Positions 1 to 7,090 of a stretch of 38,209 bases of DNA are shown in pieces. Position 1 is the stretch's first letter, and the number at the start of each line of letters is the position of its first letter. This stretch comes from Odoribacter sp. (GTDB lineage: Bacteria; Bacteroidota; Bacteroidia; Bacteroidales; Prolixibacteraceae), in assembly GCA_013824715.1 (NCBI GenBank), contig PNOH01000040.1:1-38209 (forward strand), given 5' to 3'. Under the pieces are notes generated by a model. It ran no database searches. It saw only the letters and a list, made by a program, of their open reading frames with translations, and had not been told where the DNA came from. Made by a program: the position numbers and the translations under genes.

Positions 1-2
1 CA

Positions 3-443
3 ATGAGTGATTTTTCAGATTGGGAAGTAATCGACACTTACAGCACCAAACAGGCTGTGGAAGATGGATTTTTAGTCCGTGTCGACCAAACGATTTCCAA
101 AGAGGCAGGTATTAAGTATCCGGTTTATCTGACCCGGGCAGTTTGGGATAAATATGTGATAGTTCCCAGAGGGTTTGATAAAGTACAGGATGTCGATGGA
201 AGACTCTGGGATGTGCTTTACATGTTCGCTATAGCAGCCAGAACCTGCAACAAACAGCTGTTGATGTATCAGTTGAATGTCAAACTTCCTTGCAACGGTG
301 ACTGGGAAGCTAATGAGAAACGTGATCCCGAAATAAGCGATAAATATAACACGCGGCTGGTCACACTCAAATCGGTTATTCAGGCACAGGATTTTGACGA
401 TCCCTCACCGGCCATTTTTATCATGAAACCAAACGAGGATTAA
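3..443 (+). CDS. DUF6573-like protein of unknown function
   Basis: A 146-residue acidic cytoplasmic protein with no signal peptide or membrane segment. The N-terminal block (DTYSTKQAVEDGFLVRVDQ, residues 11-29), then KYPVYLTRAVWDKYV (38-52) and GRLWDVLYM (66-74), ending in AIFIMKPNED, follows the layout I know from DUF6573 proteins, which are frequent on plasmids and integrated elements and have no established function. The ATG is only two bases from the window edge, so a longer upstream start cannot be excluded. The next gene begins 3 bp after the stop, so the two are probably co-transcribed. The family call is from memory of the pattern and was not checked by a search. Confidence 0.7.
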   Translation: MSDFSDWEVIDTYSTKQAVEDGFLVRVDQTISKEAGIKYPVYLTRAVWDKYVIVPRGFDKVQDVDGRLWDVLYMFAIAARTCNKQLLMYQLNVKLPCNGDWEANEKRDPEISDKYNTRLVTLKSVIQAQDFDDPSPAIFIMKPNED

Positions 444-446
444 ATT

Positions 447-647
447 ATGGAAACAGTTGAATTGACAATAATGGAATATCAAAGGCTAATGGATGCCATG
501 CTTTGGGTTTTAGGTCCGTACCTGGAATCTGATGACCCACTGAGCGAGCATCCACACCTGTTCGAATTGGGCGAATGTTACAACGAGTTGTACCATAAAA
601 TGCCCAAAACCCAGGAACACAATTATCCTGAACTTATTTTTTCTTAA
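447..647 (+). CDS. Small hypothetical protein (66 aa)
   Basis: Not recognised. A 66-residue acidic protein beginning METVELTIMEYQRLMDAMLW and containing a SEHPHLFELGECYNELYHKM segment. It has no signal peptide and no membrane helix, and is probably mostly helical. It starts 3 bp after the stop of the DUF6573-like gene, which suggests translational coupling in one operon. The context is a chain of small proteins next to a tRNA, which favours a mobile-element accessory gene, but no function can be assigned. Confidence 0.55.
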   Translation: METVELTIMEYQRLMDAMLWVLGPYLESDDPLSEHPHLFELGECYNELYHKMPKTQEHNYPELIFS

Positions 648-701
648 TCTTTTGGGCGAGCCAGATGCCTTAATAAGTCTCAAAGGCATGAGCATTTTAT
701 C

Positions 702-920
702 ATGGATATTACTTTAAACTCAAGTTGGCTGAATGGAAAATATAGCTGTGGAATAATAAACACTTCGCTTGGAACAGTTGAAGTATTTGACCAGGAAGAA
801 GGGTTTTTCGCACAGGACGAACATGCCTGGGAAATTATTTCTGAAATCCATCAGATATGGATAAACGGAGAGTTGACTACTGAACAGGCTTTCCAACAAT
901 GGATTTCATCAAACATTTAA
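702..920 (+). CDS. Small hypothetical protein (72 aa)
   Basis: Not recognised. A 72-residue acidic protein (MDITLNSSWLNGKYSCGIIN...), with a C-terminal helix-like segment EQAFQQWISSNI. It lies 54 bp after the 66-aa gene on the same strand. An upstream ATG of the next reading frame would overlap its end, but the better start of the following gene leaves a 35-bp gap. It is probably part of the same transcript as its neighbours. No function is proposed. Confidence 0.5.
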   Translation: MDITLNSSWLNGKYSCGIINTSLGTVEVFDQEEGFFAQDEHAWEIISEIHQIWINGELTTEQAFQQWISSNI

Positions 921-955
921 TAATTAAACAATCAAACAATTTAAAACAATTTATT

Positions 956-1363
956 ATGGATTATTTAGTCTTAGGTTCAAATGGCTTTGCCCAAATGGGA
1001 GATTCAGCGTTTTACAAAAAACTGAAAATTGAAATGCGGGTGCTTCTGGATTACTTTCACTCCAATTTCCCCATTCCGCAGAAATTCAAAACATTGGTGT
1101 ACTATTCAGTAAAAACATTTCATCACGAATTTGGTGATTATCAGGAAATTGTTTTGTGGTATGATCGTGACTATATCGATTCTTTGGAAGAATCAGAAAT
1201 TGAATCTGACCATGAAGTTTTTGATTTGTTTTGGACTTGGTTCCGGGTCATTGAATCAGCCGATCTTGAATCCCATCAGTTAACTAATCAAATCAAGGAG
1301 GCTTACTTTAAATCAGTTGATATTTCAAAAGGGGAACATTTATCGGTGTCAATTGCATCTTAG
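956..1363 (+). CDS. Hypothetical protein (135 aa)
   Basis: Not recognised. I chose the ATG at 956 (MDYLVLGSNGFAQMGD...) over the one at 899 because the latter would overlap the preceding gene and adds a low-complexity KHLIIKQSNNLKQF stretch. The protein is rich in aromatic and acidic residues (LDYFHSNFPIPQKF; LWYDRDYIDSLEESEIESDHEVFDLFWTWF) and has no signal peptide. It is followed immediately by a strong intrinsic terminator, so it is the last gene of the small-gene operon that begins with the DUF6573-like gene. Confidence 0.55.
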   Translation: MDYLVLGSNGFAQMGDSAFYKKLKIEMRVLLDYFHSNFPIPQKFKTLVYYSVKTFHHEFGDYQEIVLWYDRDYIDSLEESEIESDHEVFDLFWTWFRVIESADLESHQLTNQIKEAYFKSVDISKGEHLSVSIAS

Positions 1364-1394
1364 AAAAAAAAAAGGATGTAAAATCCTTTTTTTT
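1364..1394 (+). terminator. Intrinsic terminator of the small-gene operon
   Basis: An A-tract followed by GGAT, a five-base loop GTAAA, then ATCC and a run of eight T. The A and T tracts extend the stem, giving a roughly 12-bp hairpin ending in the T run. It begins right after the TAG of the 135-aa gene. The near symmetry means it could also work on the other strand. Confidence 0.8.
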
Positions 1395-1489
1395 AGTCGC
1401 TGCGCTTCTTTTGGTATTGTCCTTTCCCTGTCAGGCTCCTTTGCTCAATTTTGATCCACATTCATTTTTTAACTTAAAAAAACAGCACA

Positions 1490-1888
1490 ATGAAAACATT
1501 CATCCCGTTAATGATCCTGGTGATCGCCTTGCTTGTTACCTTGCCACCAGGCATTCAGGTTCAGGCATCAAATCTCAGCGATCAAAATTCTTTTGTAGTA
1601 AATAACCAAATTACAGCACCTGCGTATCTGGCCCAGGAGGAAGGAGGTGTGGCTTCGAAAGACTCAGCCACCGAAGATCCGGTTCATGAGCTTGTCGAAG
1701 GGGATAATTTCTTTTCCGATAATTGGGGAGCTTTGGTTTTGGGCTTACTCGGGTTCGTTGATCTGGTGGCCCGGTTAACTCCAACGGAAAAAGATAATTC
1801 AATCGTCAATTTTTTGATGAGCATATTTAACGCACTTATCCCAAATTTGAAGAAAGGTGGTGGCAGCTTTAAGCTACTGTCGAAATAA
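1490..1888 (+). CDS. Small exported or membrane protein, function unknown
   Basis: A 132-residue protein with a clear N-terminal signal sequence (MKTFIPLMILVIALLVTLPP, likely cleavage after VQA near residue 26), a polar acidic linker (residues 45-75), and a second hydrophobic stretch (NWGALVLGLLGFVDLVARL, about 78-96). The tail is IFNALIPNLKKGGGSFKLLSK. The LTPTEKDNSIVNFL and ALIPNLKKGG segments resemble small membrane proteins I associate with Bacteroidota phages and integrative elements (holin-like), but this is pattern memory, not an established family. It stands alone between two terminators. The overlapping frame from 1411 was rejected as a shadow. Confidence 0.6.
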   Translation: MKTFIPLMILVIALLVTLPPGIQVQASNLSDQNSFVVNNQITAPAYLAQEEGGVASKDSATEDPVHELVEGDNFFSDNWGALVLGLLGFVDLVARLTPTEKDNSIVNFLMSIFNALIPNLKKGGGSFKLLSK

Positions 1889-1910
1889 GTATATATTACT
1901 CGCATAATTT

Positions 1911-1944
1911 AACCCATGACTGTTAATCAGATGTGGGTTTTTTT
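1911..1944 (+). terminator. Intrinsic terminator after the small membrane protein
   Basis: AACCCA pairs with TGGGTT around an inner CTG-TTAAT-CAG hairpin and is followed by a run of seven or more T ending at 1944. It lies 23 bp after the stop codon at 1888 on the plus strand. Confidence 0.75.
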
Positions 1945-1973
1945 ATGCAAAATAAATAAATAAATATTAGAAC

Positions 1974-1994
1974 TGGTATGAAAAGTGGTATGAA
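1974..1994 (+). repeat. Pair of 9-bp direct repeats next to the tRNA 3' end
   Basis: TGGTATGAA occurs at 1974-1982 and again at 1986-1994, a 12-bp period, about 60 bp from the 3' end of tRNA-Leu on the side where an integrated element would lie. Short spaced direct repeats like this are typical of tyrosine-recombinase arm sites, but no integrase gene is visible, so the role is inference. Confidence 0.45.
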
Positions 1995-2001
1995 TTTTAA
2001 G

Positions 2002-2037
2002 AAAAAACCGCTGAAGATATTGATCTTCAGCGGTTTT
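2002..2037 (-). terminator. Intrinsic terminator of tRNA-Leu
   Basis: A perfect 15-bp stem (2004-2018 with 2023-2037, arm sequence AAAACCGCTGAAGAT) with a 4-base loop. On the minus strand it is followed by T through 2002, giving a run of six T. It lies 14 bp past the 3' end of the minus-strand tRNA and is symmetrical enough to act on both strands. Confidence 0.85.
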
Positions 2038-2051
2038 AATATTCCTAAAAG

Positions 2052-2135
2052 TGCCCAGAACAAGACTCGAACTTGCACACCCTTACGAGCACTAGTCCCT
2101 GAAACTAGCGTGTCTACCGATTTCACCATCTGGGC
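2052..2135 (-). tRNA. tRNA-Leu (anticodon CAG)
   Basis: Read on the minus strand, the acceptor arm GCCCAGA pairs with TCTGGGC, with discriminator A at 2052. The D arm holds GTGAAATCGGTAGACAC. The anticodon stem CTAGT/ACTAG encloses the loop TTCAGGG, so the anticodon is CAG. A 15-base variable arm TGCTCGTAAGGGTGT is of the class II type expected for Leu. The T arm has GTTCGAGTC. The CCA end is not encoded (next bases CT). Length is 84 nt. Its 3' end faces the small-gene region at 1-1950, which fits use of this tRNA as an integration target. Confidence 0.95.
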
Positions 2136-2374
2136 ATTTGCTTTTCGCTTAAAGCGCAGCAAATATAGAAATTTTTAGTTTTGGTCAACTGCTTTTCCAT
2201 ACATAAAATTTCAAAAAATATTCTTTCGTCCTGTCCTGCTGTCCGGTGCAAATCCCTCACAGCTTGTTATAATCACTCAGCTAACCGTTTATCGGTAATA
2301 ATCAGGCATTGGTCGTTTTATTTTATCTTTATTCACTCAAAACCCGGATATTGCAGTAACCAATTCTGAAACTA

Positions 2375-3222
2375 ATGCTGAAAGAATATACCCGACAATA
2401 CGCTGAAATTTGGGATGCATGTTCTACCTGTTTACCTCAATTCACAAAATCGTACTCAACATACGAAAAGCTACAAAAAGAGCAAACGCTCGATCAGTTT
2501 CTGCAATCAATCCAGTCATTCAGGAAACCGCGAATAAGCTGTAAAATATTGAATGATGCCGATCAACAAGTATTTTTAAGTAATACCAGTGAATTTTTGC
2601 GCGTTGGACTCTATTTTACTGAAAGTCAGCTCGAAATGATGTTTTCCGGTGATTTGATCGAAGGTACCCGGAAATTTGTCAGGCAAGCCCGCGCCTTCGA
2701 TCCGGGATTAACTTTCCATGATATTTCCCAGGCGTGCCGGAATATTTGGATCATGAACGGGTTGCAGATCATTATGGGAATTCCGATGCAGTTGACTCCC
2801 TCTTTTTTTGCGTACAGTTTGTTGTATCCTTACACCGACAATCTGATTGATGATCCTAAGATTTCAGGGCTGGATTAATGACAGCTTTTTCTACAGATGC
2901 GTTTCATTCGCCACTCGATAAAAAACTGAACAAAACCTTTTGGTTTGGTGAAGAGGTGATGAAAAGTCTTGAATATTTTGAAGGGAAACAGCTTGATCTG
3001 TTTAAATCACTGATGCGCCAAAGTATTGATCTTTTTATTGCCGAAGCTGTAGCACAAAATCCGGAAGCCTACAGTAAACAGTATGTGTCTGAATTTGAGA
3101 ACTTTTTTCCTTTCCATTTTTCTTATATCCGAAAGCGAAAAGATCAATTTATGCCTTATAACGGGTTCTTACTTACCGCCATCGAAGAAATTGTTTTTTC
3201 TGAAAGTGCGATTCTAACCTGA
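2375..3222 (+). pseudogene. Class 1 isoprenoid biosynthesis-type enzyme, internally deleted
   Basis: Two reading frames in different phases (2375-2878 and 2878-3222) look like the two ends of one gene. The first (167 aa) carries KFVRQARAFDPGLTFHDIS and ends in LTPSFFAYSLLYPYTDNLIDDPKIS, the aspartate-rich segment of a trans-isoprenyl-diphosphate-synthase-like family found in Bacteroidota and Firmicutes. The second (114 aa) begins STDAFHSPLDKKLNKTFWFG and continues EEVMKSLEYF, which corresponds to the C-terminal third. The central part, where I would expect the second aspartate motif, is absent, and the halves meet at about 2860-2880 with a phase change. An internal deletion with frameshift explains this better than two genes. 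Activity is very unlikely. The family is recalled from memory. Confidence 0.65.
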
Positions 3223-3292
3223 AGAAAATCAACTTTTGCAGGTAATTGTTTTATCTTTACTTTTCGACTGATAATCGTCCGGATTTGGTTCT

Positions 3293-3415
3293 ATGGGCCG
3301 ATATAATAATTTATGCCTGGTTGTTGTTCAATCAGGCAAACTTCCCGGAATGATTAAATTGACAGCCAGTTCAGACGGCCTGCCGGAATCCGGTATTGAG
3401 ATTAAAACGAAATAA
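3293..3415 (+). pseudogene. C-terminal remnant of a GH2-like glycosidase
   Basis: A 40-codon frame (MGRYNNLCLVVVQSGKLPG then MIKLTASSDGLPESGIEI, TK, stop). It reads like the last beta-strands of the C-terminal Ig-like domain of a Bacteroidota GH2 beta-galactosidase/beta-mannosidase (typical LVVVQS.GKPGKI.LTA.S.GL pattern). Upstream in frame there are stop codons after only a few residues (around 3269-3274), so the rest of the gene is gone. It lies between the broken isoprenoid gene and the DUF1080 gene. It is probably a fossil left by a deletion. Confidence 0.55.
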
Positions 3416-3462
3416 AGCGCCTTGATTCATTGATCAAACAACAACACTTTAAACAATTTGCT

Positions 3463-3470
3463 TATTTTTG
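3463..3470 (+). promoter_or_regulatory. Candidate -7 promoter element upstream of the DUF1080 gene
   Basis: TATTTTTG matches the Bacteroidota -7 consensus TAnnTTTG and lies 70 bp before the DUF1080 ATG. No convincing -33 TTTG at the usual spacing is seen, so the support is weak. Confidence 0.3.
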
Positions 3471-3539
3471 ATTACTGATTCTAGACACTATTAATATCAA
3501 TTAACTAATCCCTTCCGGGATTACATAAAAAAACAAATC

Positions 3540-4271
3540 ATGAAGAAAAACATTTTAATGACTTTATTTCTGGCTGTGTGTGTTGCCTTGCCAGGATTTT
3601 CACAAACAGTGAACAAACTTTCGAAAAAAGAGAAAAAAGAAGGCTGGGCGCTGTTATTTAATGGCAAGAGTTTCGATGGATGGAGACAATGCAACGGCGC
3701 TGCCATGCCAGCAAACTGGGTGATTGAAGAAGATGCCATGAAAGTAGTTATTGGCGAAGGCAAGAGCCCCGGCCAGGGCGCCAACGGCGATATCCTTTTT
3801 CAGGGTAAAAAATTTAAAAACTTCGAACTTTCGATTGATTGGAAAGCAAGCAAAATGGCCAATTCCGGAATTTTCTTCAATGTGCGCGAAGTTCCCGGGA
3901 AACCGATCTATTATGCCTCTCCCGAAATTCAGGTTCTCGACAACGTGGATGCCACCGACAATAAAATTGACAGCCATTTAGCCGGCTCGCTTTACGACAT
4001 GCTTCCTGCCGATCCGAAAACAGTTCATCCTGCCGGTTCGTGGAATACCATCGTGATTAAGGTGAAAGATGGCCAGGTCACCCATACCCAAAATGGTGTT
4101 AAAGTGGTATCATACTCGTTATGGACTCCTGAATGGGACGTTTTGGTTGCCAAAAGCAAATTCAAAACTTTCCCCGGATTTGCCGAAGGAATCTCGAAAG
4201 AAGGTTTCATCGGCCTTCAGGATCACGGATACCCGGTTTGGTTCCGCAACATAAAAATCAGGGAACTTTAA
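3540..4271 (+). CDS. Secreted DUF1080 (3-keto-disaccharide hydrolase-type) protein
   Basis: A 243-residue protein with a signal peptide (residues 1-22, ending PGFSQ) and one DUF1080 jelly-roll domain (about 33-243). Hallmarks visible are WALLFNGKSFDGWRQ (42-56), GDILFQGKKFKNFELSIDWK, NSGIFFNVRE, SPEIQVLDN, AGSLYDM, HPAGSWNTIVIKVKDG, and the closing GFIGLQDHGYPVWFRNIKIREL stretch. The family includes 3-keto-glycoside hydrolases and laminarinase-like lectin folds, acting in the periplasm or at the surface on plant glycosides. It is intact, of normal length, and lies upstream of a broken GH116 gene on the same strand, so the two may have formed a glycoside-processing pair. Confidence 0.9.
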   Translation: MKKNILMTLFLAVCVALPGFSQTVNKLSKKEKKEGWALLFNGKSFDGWRQCNGAAMPANWVIEEDAMKVVIGEGKSPGQGANGDILFQGKKFKNFELSIDWKASKMANSGIFFNVREVPGKPIYYASPEIQVLDNVDATDNKIDSHLAGSLYDMLPADPKTVHPAGSWNTIVIKVKDGQVTHTQNGVKVVSYSLWTPEWDVLVAKSKFKTFPGFAEGISKEGFIGLQDHGYPVWFRNIKIREL

Positions 4272-4333
4272 TAGCTGAGGCCACTCCGAAAAGGTTGCCA
4301 AAGAAAAAAGGTTTTTTGCCTGCCAACTTTTTC

Positions 4334-4403
4334 TGAAACCAGAGGTTTCACATGTTTATAGAAATCAATGAATTAATACACTATGCGACTCCGAATGGAG
4401 TCG
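4334..4403. repeat. Two small perfect hairpins in the DUF1080-GH116 gap
   Basis: The 250-bp gap between the DUF1080 gene and the GH116 gene holds a 7-bp stem TGAAACC-AGA-GGTTTCA (4334-4350) and another 7-bp stem CGACTCC-GAAT-GGAGTCG (4386-4403). Neither is followed by a T run, so they are not classical terminators. They could be RNA-stability hairpins or a repeat relic. No reading frame worth calling was seen in the gap. Confidence 0.5.
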
Positions 4404-4521
4404 AATAAGGTAAAACTCACCCTTTTCTATAATCATCTGACCTCGCTGAGCTCGTAAAAATGACTTTTCGGAGCAGACACTATGACTGATTTTACACAAA
4501 AACCTCATAAACCACCAAACC

Positions 4522-7062
4522 ATGACTTCCAGAGTTTTATCCTTCGTGCTTTTGTGTTTATTTTTTATGATCTCGTGTACCAACCCCGATGCAAAAAAAA
4601 GTGAAAACATAGTTGGCAAGCGGGTTTACAACTCCACTTATCGGGATGAAAATTTAAACCGGATCGCCTTTCCGTTGGGCGGAATTGGCGCCGGAATGGT
4701 TTGCCTTGAAGGTACAGGAGCATTTTCTCATGTCTCGGTGCGCAATTCTCCTGAAGTTTTCAACTCACCGATGATGTTTGCGGCCCTTTCGGTTAAAGGA
4801 AAGGAAAACGGGGCCAAAGTGCTCGAAGGTCCGGTTCCGAAATGGAAGTACTATGGAAACCCAAATTCGGCCAACGGCGCAGGATTTGGCCCGGCAGGGC
4901 TTCCCCATTTCGAAAAGGCCGCCTTCACTGCCCGTTTCCCTTTTGCAACCATCAATCTGAGCGATCAGGATATACCGCTGGAAGTGAAGATTACCGGATG
5001 GAGCCCTTTTATTCCGACCGATGCCGATCAGTCCAGTTTGCCCTTTGCAGCAATTGAATATACCTTCAAAAACACAAGCTCATCCGCAATTGAATCAGTA
5101 TTTTCTTTTCATTCTGCCAATTTCATGCGTCAGGGGAAAGGCGAGAATTCAATATCCACACTTTCAAACGGATTTATCCTGAAGTAAAAAGCCGAAGAAA
5201 ATGAACCTCAGACCCAGGGCGATTTTGCCATTTTCACCGATCAGCCTTCAACCACGGTTGATTACTGCTGGTTTAGGGGAGGCTGGTTCGATGCGCTGAG
5301 CATGACCTGGAAAAATGTGGAAGAAAGCAAGTTGGTTCAAAATGCTGCCATCAAAAACAGCTCACCGGGAGCTTCTTTGTATGTGCCCGTAAAACTAGCG
5401 CCAAACGAAGAAAAGACTGTGAAAGTAATGCTAACATGGTATGTTCCCCATTCAAAAATCAGGCTCGGAAGAGACCCGGAAAACACTCCAAAATGCGATC
5501 CTTCGTCGGGTTGCTGTGAGTCGCCTTACTATCAGCCATGGTATTCTAAAAAGTTTACCAACATCAACGAAGCGGTTAATTACTGGAATACCAGCTATGC
5601 CGACCTGAAAACAAAATCGCAACTTTTCACCGACGCGTTTTTCGGCAGCACACTTCCGGCGGAAGTATTGGAAGCTGTTGCGGCCAATCTTTCCATTTTG
5701 AAATCACCCACAGTATTGCGTCAGCGCGATGGAAAACTTTGGGCATGGGAAGGCTGTAACGACAACTCCGGCTGTTGCGAAGGATCATGCACCCATGTCT
5801 GGAATTATGCACAGGCTATCCCTCATCTTTTCCCTGCACTCGAACGCACACTTCGGCATACCGAATTTCAGGTTAGCCAGAATAACGAAGGACATCAGGC
5901 TTTTCGCGCTGCGCTGCCCATCAGGCCGCGGGTACACGATTTTTATGCCGCTGCCGACGGTCAACTGGGAGGAATCATGAAAGTTTACCGCGAATGGCGT
6001 ATCAGCGGCGACAACCAGTGGCTAAAAGATTTCTATCCGCATGTAAAAACCAGCATGGACTATTGTATCGAAACCTGGGACCCACGCCACAAAGGAGTTA
6101 CCGAAGAACCGCACCACAATACCTACGACATCGAATTCTGGGGACCCGATGGTATGTGTACCAGTTTCTACCTCGGCGCCTTGTCTTCTATTACACAAAT
6201 GGGTAGTTTCCTGAATGAGGATGTTTCAAAATATCAGCAATTGCTCGAATCAGGAAAAAAATTCATGACCGACAGTTTGTACGACGGCGAATATTTTATC
6301 CAGAACATTAAATGGAAAGGTTTGAATGCGCCCAATCCGGTTGATGCATCGAAAAACATGTGGAATTCGAATTATTCGGAAGAAGCGAAAGCGTTGCTCG
6401 AAAAGGAGGGTCCGAAATATCAGTATGGAAAAGGTTGTTTGTCGGATGGTGTTCTTGGTTTTTGGTTGGCGAATGTCAGCGGGCTTAAAAACCCGATGGA
6501 TGAAACGCTTGTTAAAAGTCACCTGAATGCCGTTTACAAATACAACCTGAAACATGATCTCACCGACCATGTAAATCCGCAACGGCCTTCGTTTGCGCTT
6601 GGCGAAGATGGTGGGCTTCTGCTTTGTACATGGCCAAAAGGCGGAAAATTGTCGTTGCCGTTTGTCTATAGCAATGAAGTATGGACTGGCATCGAATACC
6701 AGGTGGCGTCGCATTTAATGCTGGCCGGTGAAGTTGAAAAAGGGCTGGATGTTGTAAGAACTGCACGGGACAGATACGATGGGAAGATTCGCAATCCATT
6801 CGACGAATACGAATGCGGCCACTGGTATGCACGGGCCATGTCGAGTTACGGATTGTTGCAGGGATTGACCGGGGTTCGTTACGATGCAGTTGACCATACT
6901 TTGTATATCGATTCAAAAATTGGCGATTTCAAAACCTTCCTTTCAACCGAAACCGGATTTGGGAACGTGGAATTAAAGGATGGAAAAGTAGCAGTGAATA
7001 TGGTTTATGGCAAGCTGGACGTGAAAAAAGTGGTTGTTTCAGGAATTGAACATCAGTTGTAA
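4522..7062 (+). pseudogene. GH116 beta-glucosidase lipoprotein, interrupted by one in-frame TAA
   Basis: Ignoring one stop codon, this is a continuous 846-codon frame of normal GH116 length. The N-terminus is a lipoprotein signal with Cys19 (FFMISC). The N-terminal domain starts at RIAFPLGGIGAGMVCLEGTG. The (alpha/alpha)6 catalytic part contains WNYAQAIPHLFPALERTLR, TEEPHHNTYDIEFWGPDGM, SNEVWTGIEYQVASHLM and NPFDEYECGHWYARAMSSYG, as in GBA2-like beta-glucosidases. Codon 222 (5185-5187) is TAA in the context AAG TAA AAA. The frame resumes in phase as KAEENEPQTQGDFAIFTDQP, clearly the same domain. One substitution from AAA, GAA or CAA would explain it. Either it is a young pseudogene or a sequencing error; a fragment made from an internal start at 5302 would lack the signal and N-domain. 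Confidence 0.85.
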
Positions 7063-7090
7063 AGCAATGGTGCATTTAGAAATAAATAGA

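Noticed and set aside
1411-1605. A 64-codon frame upstream of the small membrane protein, with a short signal-like start (LLLVLSFPCQAPLL).
   Set aside because: It overlaps the better-supported gene at 1490 in another frame and turns into low-complexity, shadow-like sequence.
1923-2162. A minus-strand frame (MLRFKRKANAQMVKSVDT...) across the tRNA.
   Set aside because: It is the translation of tRNA-Leu and its terminator, a common false gene.
2181-2369. A short frame between the tRNA and the isoprenoid-type gene.
   Set aside because: Composition and lack of any domain or start context suggest chance. Apart from the tRNA and its flanks, I see nothing in 2140-2374.
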